DNA from: Alphaproteobacteria bacterium
GTDB lineage: Bacteria > Pseudomonadota > Alphaproteobacteria > Caulobacterales > Parvularculaceae
Direction of reading: 5' to 3'
Length of the DNA: 64,000 nucleotides
Assembly (NCBI GenBank): GCA_016125455.1
Contig: WGLS01000012.1
Span: forward strand, 124,001-188,000
Below, one piece after another: positions 49,301 to 57,841 of this stretch (its first letter is position 1; the number at the start of each line of letters is the position of its first letter). The notes under the pieces were generated by a model that made no database searches, was not told where the DNA came from, and worked only from the letters and a program-made list of their open reading frames with translations. Position numbers and translations under genes: made by a program.

Positions 49301-49344
49301 TCGCGCAAGGTCGGCCAAGCCAGGGCCTGTCGGTAGACGGCTAG
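46309..49344 (+). CDS. GlnE-like protein with both adenylyltransferase active sites lost
   Basis: 1011 residues; GGAGA seven bases before the ATG supports the start. After a ~80-residue Ala-rich leader, the order follows GlnE, the glutamine synthetase adenylyltransferase/deadenylase: nucleotidyltransferase-like domain (~200-350), helical domain (~380-480), linker, second nucleotidyltransferase-like domain (~735-840), and a C-terminal helical domain with FDQPDGGAADVDLIIGSLTL then RHAAAHP, matching the GGLVDIEFxxQ..LRHA region. The catalytic SDxDL reads KPIEA at 259-263 in the first domain and GPRSI at 754-758 in the second, so both Asp pairs are gone. The frame is long, intact and codon-typical, so the protein is made. 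A regulatory or scaffold role is likely; a true GlnE may exist elsewhere. Homology is by eye. Confidence 0.72.
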   Translation: MGIMSGRPSRADRAIKEARRAKAAAAAEAAEPAASPQEKSPQSTLSANADGSGTPSGTASGTGPSVTAGATGRASDPAAPPLGTATAIARLEEWRLALAKELGEAPAAGRDEPRRMLAMLNVLGRTRRTAESAFQRPAVAAAAAAGKVDETLDDALADLESLAAGSGGPDALNKGLAPIRARIDLTLDVAEIAGWRTAQETSEARTWFAERAVDLALKWLLRSAVARGEIGKGASGRIDEGVFILAGGDFATRDLVGGKPIEAVVVYGGERFAGDAARMAERAFVRLGAELRDALNGGRGEPLVYSLKTPLGDGVNGQGVTESAARLAKLVATPQTTKLAQWIAGGRIVAGDVAAGGSFLEEIDGALWNAIPAPTIDDSAESDGRVDSRTAFDAFRRIAMFLRHREGPTRPCFRSVRVAEAMTAAADCGLMPRETATRLSAAAAFALAAASRARMVGGDASAEENAKAIASLCGFADYELFEAALIGGVAQADDALATLAGGAQAAFAPFRQAASSVSASGAASATASAKAEMQGEAPNQPNGVDATTLEQLGFTDGSAASARIDGWAARWADDRGVAPRFAAIAPGLLTAFGETMQPDDAARLFDRLLANNNLSTCELSAGLSNPATQDILATALGDLTASIEPITTTEEGAALLFAVDGNLQPRTAAEFFQRFSPDAIRSADRLGAWRRGAIARVAALVARGDMNFDAAAATLELIDDHTLADAVAFASKEAGSDDLGVIRFASAAGARVGGPRSICLFSQNAAGVEGTARRFIDILREIGDGVFALPVSFDHRMGGDASKLVTTPDDLRAFLTEQAIAQDRLHYSRARIVGPENETLSALLRAGAACPRRADATMRDLDRMRTQRLRQEPELATPFDQPDGGAADVDLIIGSLTLRHAAAHPMLRELNAADALDALARADLVSSDVARTLAAAHGFHARLSAACGLAGWKDARRRPPRRRFGQLLARAAGVSDLSAIRPLAVGYAEQVRALYAQIAQGRPSQGLSVDG

Positions 49345-49619
49345 GCGGATCCTGCAGCCGCGTCGGCCACGGGCTCGTCGCACGACGATCTCGGCGCAGC
49401 AAGGGCGCCGGCGCCCGCAGCCTTCAGCGCGGCGACCCGGAGATAAGACGCAAGCCCCGAGGTCGGGCCATCCTTGACCCGCGCTTCGTCAAGGCGCGCA
49501 ACGAACGCGGCAAGGGTCAGGCCCTCGCGTGCCGCCAGCTCTTCGATGGCGCGCCAGAATTCCGCCTCAAGCGCAATGCTGGTGCGATGCCCGGCGATGG
49601 CGATCGACTTTTTAATCAT
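49341..49619 (-). CDS. Ribbon-helix-helix domain protein
   Basis: 92 residues. KKSIAIAGHRTSIALEAEFW and then AIEELAAREGLTLAAFVARL match the RHH_4-type domain common in Alphaproteobacteria. The residues after ~65 are Ala-rich and unconserved. RHH proteins bind DNA as dimers; targets of this group are unknown. Its stop overlaps the stop of the convergent GlnE-like gene by four bases. Confidence 0.85.
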   Translation of the reverse strand: MIKKSIAIAGHRTSIALEAEFWRAIEELAAREGLTLAAFVARLDEARVKDGPTSGLASYLRVAALKAAGAGALAAPRSSCDEPVADAAAGSA

Positions 49620-49776
49620 CCCGGCACTTTAGCGTGACCGCACGTGGATCGTCATGCTGCGATGTCGCGATTGCGCGGTCACTACGCTTGAAGGAACGGC
49701 GGCGCAAAGCAGGTCGCCGGCGCCGCCGTTGGATCAGGCAGTGAGGTCAGGAAGCGAAATCAGGCCGCAATGGCGA

Positions 49777-49998
49777 CTAGATATGCTTTGCCCACTCGTC
49801 GACGCCGTGGGTGCGGATCTTGGCGGCGGCGAGATTCATGCCGTCGATAACGCCCGCCATGTGCGACACCGCCTCGGCGTCAGCTTCGGCGATATCAGCG
49901 CCGAGCGCATTGTAGAGCCCTTCAATGTCGACCTTCTGGGCGAAGAGAAACTGAGCAAGCGCAAGGCGCATCTGGCTCGGCGATTTGGATTCGGTCAT
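49777..49998 (-). CDS. Small protein, unknown function
   Basis: 73 residues from the ATG at 49998 (MTESKSPSQ). It is helical and acidic: QMRLALAQFLFAQKVDIEGL, DIAEADAEAVSHMAGVIDG, and an end EWAKHI. I do not recognise a family. Codon use is like the neighbours, and it lies upstream of the RHH gene with a 157-bp gap. The frame is open to 50124, but that extension overlaps the start region poorly and is Cys-rich and atypical. Confidence 0.6.
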   Translation of the reverse strand: MTESKSPSQMRLALAQFLFAQKVDIEGLYNALGADIAEADAEAVSHMAGVIDGMNLAAAKIRTHGVDEWAKHI

Positions 49999-50136
49999 CG
50001 GAAACCCCAAACTTGAACAACTGGCGAAACAAGCGTCGCACGTCACGTGCGGCATCGAATGCCCCAAATGGGCGAACGAAGAATAGCAAGAACGAGGCCA
50101 GTCGCCCGCCGACAACGCGGCCATCGCCCTGGCGTC

Positions 50137-50874
50137 TCATGCGCGGCCGCGAAGGGCCGCCCAGAAAAGCGCCATTCGCTTTGCCAGCGGCCAGCTTCGT
50201 TCAGGGCTTCGCGACAGGTACCCTTTCGTAAGCGCAACGAAAAGTAGCGGCGACGTTGGCGCCCCTTCGGCAGTGGGGAGCGACGGCGCGGCGGCAAGTC
50301 TCGCCTGCGCCTCCCTGAGGATCTCGCCACGACGCGCCGGATCGCCGGATGCCCCCCAGCGAACCGCTGCATACAGTCCAACCCGGGACAGCGCCGCCGC
50401 GCGCGACACGTCATCGAGATCGTCAGCCACTGCCAGGAGGCAGGACTCAGCCGCCTCGAACGCTGCGAACGCCTCTTCCGTTGACCGGAAAGGCGTCGGG
50501 TCGAGAAACCGTTCTCGGGCGTCAATGGCGCCGAAAATCAACGACTTGGTCGCGGGGCCGACAGCGCCGCTTTTCGCAAGCGCCTCAAGCGTTGGATGGC
50601 CGACCGGCGCCGGCTTCGACCGGGCAAGGTCGTCAATCCGCTCGCGCCACCATTGCAGCCGGATATCCCCAATCGCAGGTTCGCGAACCTGCCGCGGGAT
50701 GCGGCGCAGCTCGATGGCGAGCGCAAACGTCGCCCTGGCCCTCGCCCGCAAGTGGGCGCCGAGGTAGGGCAGCGTCAAGGCAAGATCCTCGTCGGCCGCG
50801 ATGATGTCCGCTACCGGATCACGAGATTCGGCCGGCGACTGGAACGAAGGTGACGTCTCGCTGTTAGCGTTCAT
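50137..50874 (-). CDS. Squalene/phytoene synthase-fold protein (NDUFAF6-like)
   Basis: 245 residues. Trans-isoprenyl synthase fold with LRARARATFALAIELRRIPR, EPAIGDIRLQWWRERID and DDLDDVSRAAALSRVGLYAAV. The family's two Asp-rich motifs are mostly absent, as in NDUFAF6-like homologues, which act as assembly factors for respiratory complex I in mitochondria. A complex I role here is inferred from that relation; synthase activity is unlikely. Alone, divergent from sodB. Confidence 0.8.
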   Translation of the reverse strand: MNANSETSPSFQSPAESRDPVADIIAADEDLALTLPYLGAHLRARARATFALAIELRRIPRQVREPAIGDIRLQWWRERIDDLARSKPAPVGHPTLEALAKSGAVGPATKSLIFGAIDARERFLDPTPFRSTEEAFAAFEAAESCLLAVADDLDDVSRAAALSRVGLYAAVRWGASGDPARRGEILREAQARLAAAPSLPTAEGAPTSPLLFVALTKGYLSRSPERSWPLAKRMALFWAALRGRA

Positions 50875-51015
50875 GACCCGGGCAAATACATGGGCAGCGC
50901 GTCCTTTCGGCGCGGATTGACCTTAACGCGCGGCCCGTTACGTACCGTCATTGCAATCGCCGATCGGCGATCGACGATTTTCCAAACGGATTCAACCGAG
51001 ATTGAGAGGGACCAA

Positions 51016-51612
51016 ATGGCAGTTTCGCTTCCGCCGCTACCATACGCACGGGACGGCCTCGCCCCGCACATGTCCGAACAGACCATGGATTTCCACTATG
51101 GCAAACACCATCAGGCCTATGTGGACAACACCAACAAGGCGATCGATGGGGGCCCGCTGGCGAATGCGTCGCTGGAGGAAATCATCGGCGAAGCGGTCGG
51201 CAAGGATCAGGGGCTGTTCAACAATTCCGCGCAGATCTGGAATCACACGTTCTTCTGGCATTCAATGAAGCCCAAGGGCGGCGGCGCGCCGACCGGCGCC
51301 ATCGCAGACGCCATCAAGGCTGCGTTCGGCGGTTATGACGCCTTCAAGGATGAATTCTCCAAGGCCGGCGCTACCCAGTTCGGCTCAGGCTGGGCATGGC
51401 TTGTGGCGAGGGAAGGCAAGCTCGAGATCCGCAAGACGGCGAACGCCGAAACGCCGTTGACGGAGGCCGGCGTCGTGCCGCTCCTGACAATGGATGTCTG
51501 GGAGCATGCCTACTATCTGGACCACCAGAACAAGCGGCCCGCCTATATCGGGACATTCCTGGACCATCTCGTCAACTGGGATTTCGCGAACGAGAATCTG
51601 GCCAAGGCGTAA
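51016..51612 (+). CDS. sodB: Superoxide dismutase, iron type
   Basis: 198 residues with a GAGAGGG site six bases before the ATG at 51016. The four metal ligands are His in HYGKHH, His in WNHTFFW, and Asp and His in MDVWEHAYYLDHQN. FWHSMKPKGGG and FGSGWAWLV favour Fe use, though metal preference (Fe/Mn) cannot be settled by sequence alone. It converts superoxide to peroxide and oxygen in the cytoplasm. A strong terminator follows. Confidence 0.96.
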   Translation: MAVSLPPLPYARDGLAPHMSEQTMDFHYGKHHQAYVDNTNKAIDGGPLANASLEEIIGEAVGKDQGLFNNSAQIWNHTFFWHSMKPKGGGAPTGAIADAIKAAFGGYDAFKDEFSKAGATQFGSGWAWLVAREGKLEIRKTANAETPLTEAGVVPLLTMDVWEHAYYLDHQNKRPAYIGTFLDHLVNWDFANENLAKA

Positions 51613-51636
51613 GCGAACGCCCAGCGGATCATGCGA

Positions 51637-51666
51637 AAAGAGCGCCCTTCCGGGGCGCTCTTTATT
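51637..51666 (+). terminator. Intrinsic terminator of sodB
   Basis: An 11-bp perfect stem, AAAGAGCGCCC (51637-51647) with GGGCGCTCTTT (51653-51663), a 5-base TTCCG loop, and a T-rich end (CTCTTTATT). It lies 25 bases after the sodB stop. The A/T-rich base of the stem could also serve the minus strand. Confidence 0.88.
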
Positions 51667-51700
51667 GTTCGGCCATCATGCGACAGAAGGCAGGGACCGG

Positions 51701-53218
51701 TTAGCGGCAAAGTCCCTCGCTTGACGCGCGCCAGTTGTTCATCGACGCCTGGGTCGCGGCGGGGAGCGAGCCCCACTCCGCGTCAAGCTCGGCCTTGGCC
51801 GCGAGAATCTCCGCGCGGATCTTCGGGTACACGTCCGCCTTCCACTTCGGCAGCGACGAACGGTCGAGCAGCTTTACTTCAAGCAGCGCATCGGCCTGAT
51901 TGATGGCGTAGCGCGCCTTGGCTAGCTGCTTAGGGAAGCCCTGACCGCGAAGATACATGGTCGCGACGTGGTAGTAGGAAACCGGGTCGCCTGCTTCGGT
52001 CGCCGCCCGGCAGATCGTGTCGCGCACTTCCCTGTGGGACATCCACCGGGTCGGCGCCATCCCCGACTTGGACTGGGCTCGCGCGACCGCCTCGATCGTC
52101 GAAGGGCCGTAATCGTTGTCCGGTCCATTGACGAATTCCATGAAGCCAAGCGCCTCGAGAGCGTACTGGGTCGCAATCGTCACGGATGGACCTTCAAACC
52201 CGGCGGTCGGCCCCGGCGCAGCATCCGGCATCGCCCGGGACGAAATTTCAACCAGCAGATTCCGTTCGCCTTCCGTCTGGTCGCCCGTTATCGCGGCCGG
52301 CTCAGCAGCGGGACGGGTCGTCGCAACCGGGTCGGCGGCCGGCGACGCGAACTCGACGCTTCCAAGGGTGCTCATCTCGCCAAGCCGCGCGAGCGCCGCA
52401 TCCGCTTCGAGCGCCGCGAGACGTTCGTCGTCGTAGCGCTCAAACGTCTGTTTCTCATAGTCGAATGTGGCCCGATCCAGCGTCGACAGGCCGGCAACCC
52501 GCGCTTCGGCTTCTTTCCGGAACGACCAGTCGGATTTTTCCGGCGCGCCGTAAACGGTCTTCAGGGAATCACGCTTTTCGTCCCAGGCGTCCGCAGCGCT
52601 CGCCCATGCGGCGGCCACATAGGACTTCGGCGCATCCAGTTGCGGGCAGCCGGCAAGCGTTGCAAAACGCATGCGGCCCAGCGGCCCGAATCGCGCGAAC
52701 TGATCGCCGAGTTCGGCGCGGGCAAAATCGAACTCCTCGGAAGACGCCATCTTCTTGAGGCGCTTCATCCGGTTCATCAGTTCCTTGGTCTTGTGTTCGC
52801 GATACTCGACGAACCGCTTTTCCTTGCGGTTGAGATCGATATCGTCGTCGTTCTCAAGGCCCTCGAAGCGACGGAACGAAAGATCGCCCTGAGCCTTCAG
52901 CCGGCGCGTGCGCCGGTCGCGCGCGGCGACGTCATCTGCGCCAACCGCATCGCACGAGGCCAGCGTTACCCACTTTACCGCGTAGGCCCGCGCTTCCGGC
53001 GCCAAGTCCTTGGCCCCTTCCGGCAGCGCGCACTGGGCAAGCGCGAACTGGGCGTGCGGATCGCCGCCCAGCGCCGCCCACTCGAGCATCAACTGTTCTT
53101 CAAGCGAATATTGTTCGCCGCACGGCTTTTCCTCGCCAGCGAACGCCGTCGAGCCCAGCGCAGCGACCGCTGCGGCGCTCAACCCGGCCGCGAATAAACG
53201 CAACGCACCCCTCATCAA
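51701..53218 (-). CDS. Exported protein with Sel1-like repeats, unknown function
   Basis: 505 residues with a signal peptide (about 1-27, ending STAFA). Sel1/TPR-like units are visible near the N-terminus (GDPHAQFALAQCALPEGA) and C-terminus (GDPVSYYHVATMYLRGQGF, then KQLAKARYAINQA), and a peptidoglycan-binding-1-like helix set occurs around ATQYALEALGFMEFVNGPDND. Middle region is charged and coiled. Periplasmic scaffolding is plausible; function is unknown. Confidence 0.75.
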   Translation of the reverse strand: MMRGALRLFAAGLSAAAVAALGSTAFAGEEKPCGEQYSLEEQLMLEWAALGGDPHAQFALAQCALPEGAKDLAPEARAYAVKWVTLASCDAVGADDVAARDRRTRRLKAQGDLSFRRFEGLENDDDIDLNRKEKRFVEYREHKTKELMNRMKRLKKMASSEEFDFARAELGDQFARFGPLGRMRFATLAGCPQLDAPKSYVAAAWASAADAWDEKRDSLKTVYGAPEKSDWSFRKEAEARVAGLSTLDRATFDYEKQTFERYDDERLAALEADAALARLGEMSTLGSVEFASPAADPVATTRPAAEPAAITGDQTEGERNLLVEISSRAMPDAAPGPTAGFEGPSVTIATQYALEALGFMEFVNGPDNDYGPSTIEAVARAQSKSGMAPTRWMSHREVRDTICRAATEAGDPVSYYHVATMYLRGQGFPKQLAKARYAINQADALLEVKLLDRSSLPKWKADVYPKIRAEILAAKAELDAEWGSLPAATQASMNNWRASSEGLCR

Positions 53219-53421
53219 TGGACTCCCACATCCTGATCCATCGCCGACGCCTCAAATCGTATGCGACGTTAACCTTATAGACAATCAGGATAGTCCCGGA
53301 GCGTGAATAATTCGCGGACTTCCGCGGGAATTAGCGCATTAAATTTAGGATTGCTGCCGGATCTCCCGGTCGCAGCCCGCCCGGAAAGGCGCTTGGCGCG
53401 AGAATCAGCTTGAAAAAGCGG

Positions 53422-54387
53422 TTACGGCGTCGCCGGCGCGGCGCTCGCCTCCGACCATTCACGCTTCACGCCCGTCAGCAACAGCAAGGGCGACGCGACG
53501 AAAATTGAGGAATAGGTACCGACGAGGATGCCGAGGATCATCGCAAACGAAAAGCCGCGCAGCACTTCGCCGCCGAGGAAGTAGAGCGAGGCCAGTGCGA
53601 TCAGGGTCGTCAGCGATGTCATCACGGTGCGCGAGAGCGTGTCATTGATCGACAGGTCAACCAGCTCTTTCAACTCCATTTTCTTGTATTTGCGCAGATT
53701 CTCCCGGACGCGGTCATAAACGACCACCGTATCGTTCATCGAATAGCCGACGATCGTCAGGATCGCTGCAATGATGGCGAGGGTGAAATCGAGCTGGGTG
53801 ACCGCAAATACCCCAAGCGTGATGATCACGTCGTGCACGAGTGCGACGATGGCGCCGAGCGAGAATTGCCATTCGAAACGCAGCCAGATGTAGATGAGCA
53901 TCATCGCGATCGCGAGGACGACGGCCATGACGCCGCGCTGAACGAGTTCGCCCGAGACCGTCGGCCCGACCACTTCCTGACGGGGGAAGTCAACGCCATC
54001 GCCGAGCAGCTCGCCGAGCGCCGCCTTGACCGTATTCAAAGCTTCGAACTGGGCCGCTTCCGCGTCGACGTCGCCGCCAGCGACCTGCTGCTCGATGAAC
54101 ACGACGACCCCGCCGCCCTCGCCCGTGGAATCCGCGATTGCCTGGACCTTCGCCTCGCCAAGCCCTAGCGCATTCACCGTGGACCGAACCGCGCCGAGAT
54201 CGATCGGCTCGTCGTCCGCGACTTCCAGCGTCACGCCGCCGCGGAAGTCGACGCCGAAATTCAGTCCGATCGTCCCCACCGCGACGATAGACGCAATGAC
54301 AAAGACCGCCGAAACCGCCGCCGCGACCATTCGCATGGTCGTGAACGGAATGTGGGTGCTATCGGGAACGAGCTTCAGAAGGGCCAT
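53422..54387 (-). CDS. secF: Protein translocase subunit SecF
   Basis: 321 residues with six membrane segments and the periplasmic P1 domain between the first two. NFGVDFRGGVTLEV, DFTLAIIAAILTIVGYSMND and TVVVYDRVRENLRK are SecF hallmarks. With SecD it uses the proton gradient to help release and fold exported proteins. It follows secD by 16 bp. Confidence 0.97.
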   Translation of the reverse strand: MALLKLVPDSTHIPFTTMRMVAAAVSAVFVIASIVAVGTIGLNFGVDFRGGVTLEVADDEPIDLGAVRSTVNALGLGEAKVQAIADSTGEGGGVVVFIEQQVAGGDVDAEAAQFEALNTVKAALGELLGDGVDFPRQEVVGPTVSGELVQRGVMAVVLAIAMMLIYIWLRFEWQFSLGAIVALVHDVIITLGVFAVTQLDFTLAIIAAILTIVGYSMNDTVVVYDRVRENLRKYKKMELKELVDLSINDTLSRTVMTSLTTLIALASLYFLGGEVLRGFSFAMILGILVGTYSSIFVASPLLLLTGVKREWSEASAAPATP

Positions 54388-54403
54388 GTGGCGTCGGCTT
54401 TCG

Positions 54404-56023
54404 TTAAATCGCGATCTCTTTTGGACGCTTGGACAGCAGGAAGGCGCCGGCCATCAGGCGCGTCAACACGAAGGCGCTGAACACCGAGGTGACGACGCCC
54501 ACGGCCAGCGTGACGGCGAAGCCGCGGACCGGGCCGGCGCCGAGCTGGAACATTATGAGGGCCGCAAGGAAGGTCGTGACGTTGGCGTCGATGATGGCTG
54601 ACCAGGCCTTCTGGTAACCATTCTCGACCGCGACAATCGGTTTCTTCCCGGCGGAGAGTTCCTCGCGGATGCGCTCGAAAATCAGCACGTTGGCGTCCAC
54701 CGCCATCCCGATCGTCAGAACGATGCCCGCGATGCCGGGCAGCGTCAGCGTCGAGCCGAAAACCGAGAGGGCCCCGGCGATGAGGACGACGTTCGCCAAC
54801 AGCGCAATGTCGGCATAGACCCCGAAGCGGCCGTAGCTAACCAGCATATAGGCGATGACCCCGACAAAGCCGACGATCAGGGCGATCGTCCCGGCGCGGA
54901 CCGAATCCGCGCCGAGTTCCGGGCCAACCGAGCGCTGCTCGATGGTCGTCAGGGTCGCTGGCAGGGCGCCCGAACGGATCAGCGTCGCAGTGCGCTGGAC
55001 TTCCTCCGGCGAAAACTGGCCGGTGATCCGCCCCGACCCGCCGGTAATCGGCGTCTGGATGCGCGGCGCGGAAATGATCTCCCCATCAAGGACAATCGCG
55101 AATAGCTCGCCGACATTATCCCGCGTGAAGTCAGCGAACCGGCGCGCGCCGCGACCGTCGAACTGAAAGGAGATCTGGAACCCGCCGTCGGGGTTCGGCT
55201 CGGCGCTGGCGTTCTCGACCATGTCGCCGGTCACTTCCGGCTCTTCGAAAAGGACGAGCGATCCCGGCCCCTCGTATTCGGCATAGGGAACGAGAATGCG
55301 GCCGGGCGGCAGAGCGCCCGCCTCCGCCTCGCCCGGATTCACCGAGGTGTCGACGTGATGGAAATTGAGCTGTCCGGTGCGGTTAATCAGCGCCTTCAGG
55401 CTTTCCGGATCGTTGTCGCCGGGCGCCTGCACGATGATGCGGTCAACGCCCTGAGGCTGGATCAGGACTTCCTTGTTGCCAACCGGGTCAATCCGTCGGC
55501 GGACGACTTCAATGGAATCCCGGACCGCCTCGCCGCCGTAATAGCGCTGCGCTTCCGGCGCCATCGCCACGTCGATGCGCGGCCCCGTCACGGACACTGA
55601 ATAAGGCCGCACGCCAAGTCCCATTGCCGCGACGCCGGCCCGCGTGACTTCGCGGATCCGGTCGGCGGCGTCCTCCACCTCCGATTCGTCGCGCACGCGC
55701 AGGGAGATTGTTTTTGTTGTTGCGTCGTAGGTCGGCAGGGATTCAAGCGCGATCCGCTCGCGCCCGCCGCTCGGACGCATCTCCTGCGGAAGTTCGCGAC
55801 GCAGGCCCGTCATCCGGTTGTCGACAACTTCCTCGGTGTCGACTTTCAACAGCAGGTACGAACCGCCGCGCAGATCGAGGCCGAGATTGATCCGGGTATT
55901 GGGCATGAACCCTGGCATCGAGGCCGCTTCCTCCTCGCTGAGGAAGTTCGGAAACGCGAGCAGGCCGGCCAGCAGGACCAGCAGGGCGACGCCGCCTACC
56001 TGCCACTTGTTGAACTGAAGCAT
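54404..56023 (-). CDS. secD: Protein translocase subunit SecD
   Basis: 539 residues with an N-terminal helix, a large P1 periplasmic domain (~35-340) and five C-terminal helices. NTRINLGLDLRGGSYLLLKV, GTGR-like IQTPITGGSGRITGQFS and GIVLTIGMAVDANVLIFERI are characteristic. It is the middle gene of yajC-secD-secF. Confidence 0.97.
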   Translation of the reverse strand: MLQFNKWQVGGVALLVLLAGLLAFPNFLSEEEAASMPGFMPNTRINLGLDLRGGSYLLLKVDTEEVVDNRMTGLRRELPQEMRPSGGRERIALESLPTYDATTKTISLRVRDESEVEDAADRIREVTRAGVAAMGLGVRPYSVSVTGPRIDVAMAPEAQRYYGGEAVRDSIEVVRRRIDPVGNKEVLIQPQGVDRIIVQAPGDNDPESLKALINRTGQLNFHHVDTSVNPGEAEAGALPPGRILVPYAEYEGPGSLVLFEEPEVTGDMVENASAEPNPDGGFQISFQFDGRGARRFADFTRDNVGELFAIVLDGEIISAPRIQTPITGGSGRITGQFSPEEVQRTATLIRSGALPATLTTIEQRSVGPELGADSVRAGTIALIVGFVGVIAYMLVSYGRFGVYADIALLANVVLIAGALSVFGSTLTLPGIAGIVLTIGMAVDANVLIFERIREELSAGKKPIVAVENGYQKAWSAIIDANVTTFLAALIMFQLGAGPVRGFAVTLAVGVVTSVFSAFVLTRLMAGAFLLSKRPKEIAI

Positions 56024-56101
56024 TCCTGGTCTCCAATGCGCCTTCGCTTGGGGGCGCGCGGGCGGCGTGCGTGCGCCGGCGCGACCCGGCCGCGGTGCGG
56101 C

Positions 56102-56437
56102 TTAGCCGTCGTTCGCTGCGGGCGCGGATTTCGTTCCAATGGCGGAGAGCGTCGACTTGACCACCTTGATGGAGACGCCGCTTGCGATCTCGACCATTAC
56201 GTCGCTGTCCATCACCTTGGTGATCTTGCCATGCACCCCGCCAGCCGTGATCACCTCGTCGCCTTTTTTGGCGGCGGAGATCATTTCCTGGTGTTTCTTG
56301 CGGGCCTGGGCCTGGGGACGGATCAGCAGGAAGTAGAAGACAACGAAAATGAAAACGAGCGGGGCGAGTTGCAAGAGCGGGCTTGGCGCGGCCGGCGCGG
56401 CGCCGGCGGCCTGCGCATAGGCGGTTGAGATCAGCAT
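56102..56437 (-). CDS. yajC: YajC, Sec translocase accessory subunit
   Basis: 111 residues from the ATG at 56437 (MLISTAYAQ). One helix (about 20-40, PLVFIFVVFYFLLIRPQ) and the YajC core QARKKHQEMISAAKKGDEVI, TAGGVHGKITKV. It associates with SecDF-YidC. Upstream codons to 56545 are not conserved. First gene of yajC-secD-secF. Confidence 0.94.
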   Translation of the reverse strand: MLISTAYAQAAGAAPAAPSPLLQLAPLVFIFVVFYFLLIRPQAQARKKHQEMISAAKKGDEVITAGGVHGKITKVMDSDVMVEIASGVSIKVVKSTLSAIGTKSAPAANDG

Positions 56438-56632
56438 CGGGCGGTCAGGCTCCTGATTCGGGATGTCATTTAGATGCGACGATGGGCGGGGATAGCCCCC
56501 GCGCGCGCCCGCGTCCAGAGATGGCGCGCGCTTGCGACATAGCAAGCGCCTGAGATGGGAAAAACCGGGCGCCCGCCTTCGTTTCGCGGTACTGAACTTC
56601 AGGTTGAACGGGTTTCAGCAACAGGGGATGGC

Positions 56633-56860
56633 ATGAGCAGCATTTTTCGAGTGGTCGTTGTTTCGGGTGCGTCGGCGGCGTTCCTCGCAGGATGCGCCGG
56701 ATCATCGACGGACGGCTTTGCCTCTCGGACGAATTGCGGCGCGCAGGAAAACTCCTGCGAAAGCAGATGCGCCGATGCCTATGGCGGCTCGAGGGACAGG
56801 ACGCTTTTCCGGAACTGCCTTGATTCCTGCGCCGCCTCGCCGCGCGACGCCTGCCGGTGA
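56633..56860 (+). CDS. Small Cys-rich lipoprotein, unknown function
   Basis: 75 residues from the ATG at 56633, with AGGGG a few bases upstream. The signal ends in a clear lipobox (AAFLAGC), so it should be lipidated. The mature part has six more cysteines in a C-x6-C-x3-C-like layout (NCGAQENSCESRCADAYGG, then CLDSC and C near the end). The family is not recognised; the cysteines may form disulfides. Confidence 0.7.
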   Translation: MSSIFRVVVVSGASAAFLAGCAGSSTDGFASRTNCGAQENSCESRCADAYGGSRDRTLFRNCLDSCAASPRDACR

Positions 56861-56881
56861 GGCTCGGGGCAAGTCCAGGTT

Positions 56882-57841
56882 TCAGGCGCGAGCGGTTTCG
56901 AGAGCGATTAGGGCTCGCTTGCGCGCCGCGCCCCAGCGGTAGTTGTGTATGGCGCCGGACGCCAGAATGACCCGGTGGCAGGGAATAAGCAGCGAAACCG
57001 AATTCGCGCCGACCGCCGCCCCGACCGCCCGTGACGCAGACGGCGACCCGACGGCGGCGGCAACCTGTCCGTAGGTTGCGAAACGCCCATGCGGAATGCG
57101 CAATAGCGCCTCCCACACCTTCAGCTGGAAATTGGTGCCCTGGACATGCAGCCGCAGCGGCGCCTGCGCAGGGTCGCCGCAAGCGAATGCGAACGCCTGC
57201 GCCGCCAGCGGCGCGACGAATTCCGCATCCGGCCGGAAGTTCGCGGCCGGCCAGTCGGCCTGCATTTCCGCGATCGACCGGTCGAACCCGTCGGGTGACG
57301 GGAAGCTGAGCCAGCAGATGCCCTTGTCAGTCGCGCCGATCAGCGTTTCGCCGAAGGGCCCCCGCGCAGCCGCGTACCGGATCGTCTCGCCCTCCCCCTT
57401 TCGGCGGAATGCGCCCGGCGTCATGGCTTCGCAGACAATAAAGAGGTCATGCAGGCGCGACGGGCCGGACAGGCCCGCGGCGTAGGCGGCGTCAAGAACC
57501 GCACCGCCTTCGATAAGGGCGCGCCGGGCGTCTGCGGCCGCGAGCTGCTGCAGGAACCGCTTTGGCGATACGCCAGCGCCCGACTTGAACACCTTCTGGA
57601 AATGCGCGGGGCTGAGCCCGACCTGGGCCGCCACATCATCCAGGCTCGGCTGCGCGTCGCGGTTCGCCACGAGATACTCGATCGCCGCCGCGACCGGCTC
57701 ATAGGCGTCAAGGCGCGCGGCCGGCCCCTTGAAACTGACGCTCGGGGGCACGACGCCACCCTTTCCTCCTGGCGGGGTTCCGGTCGCAGCCTCGTCCCCG
57801 GAAATGGCGGGCATTGGGGCGGTCATTGGCGCAGACATCAA
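56882..57841 (-). CDS. Ada-type methylated-DNA-protein methyltransferase lacking the N-terminal zinc domain
   Basis: 319 residues. An AraC-type HTH region (~50-150; SLDDVAAQVGLSPAHFQKVF) is followed by the MGMT domain (~165-319) with acceptor Cys288 in PCHRVI, plus GTNFQLKVWEALLRIPHGRF ahead of it. It takes methyl groups from O6-methylguanine. The zinc domain that repairs phosphotriesters and activates Ada is missing, so methylation-triggered autoregulation as in Escherichia coli Ada is unlikely. Confidence 0.92.
   Translation of the reverse strand: MMSAPMTAPMPAISGDEAATGTPPGGKGGVVPPSVSFKGPAARLDAYEPVAAAIEYLVANRDAQPSLDDVAAQVGLSPAHFQKVFKSGAGVSPKRFLQQLAAADARRALIEGGAVLDAAYAAGLSGPSRLHDLFIVCEAMTPGAFRRKGEGETIRYAAARGPFGETLIGATDKGICWLSFPSPDGFDRSIAEMQADWPAANFRPDAEFVAPLAAQAFAFACGDPAQAPLRLHVQGTNFQLKVWEALLRIPHGRFATYGQVAAAVGSPSASRAVGAAVGANSVSLLIPCHRVILASGAIHNYRWGAARKRALIALETARA

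Noticed and set aside
46309-49344. Naming this gene a working glnE
   Set aside because: Both active-site Asp pairs are missing, so the enzymatic name would mislead.
51968-53197. 409-codon open frame on the plus strand
   Set aside because: Antisense to the exported Sel1-like protein; high GC makes long shadow frames common and this one has no motif or ribosome site.
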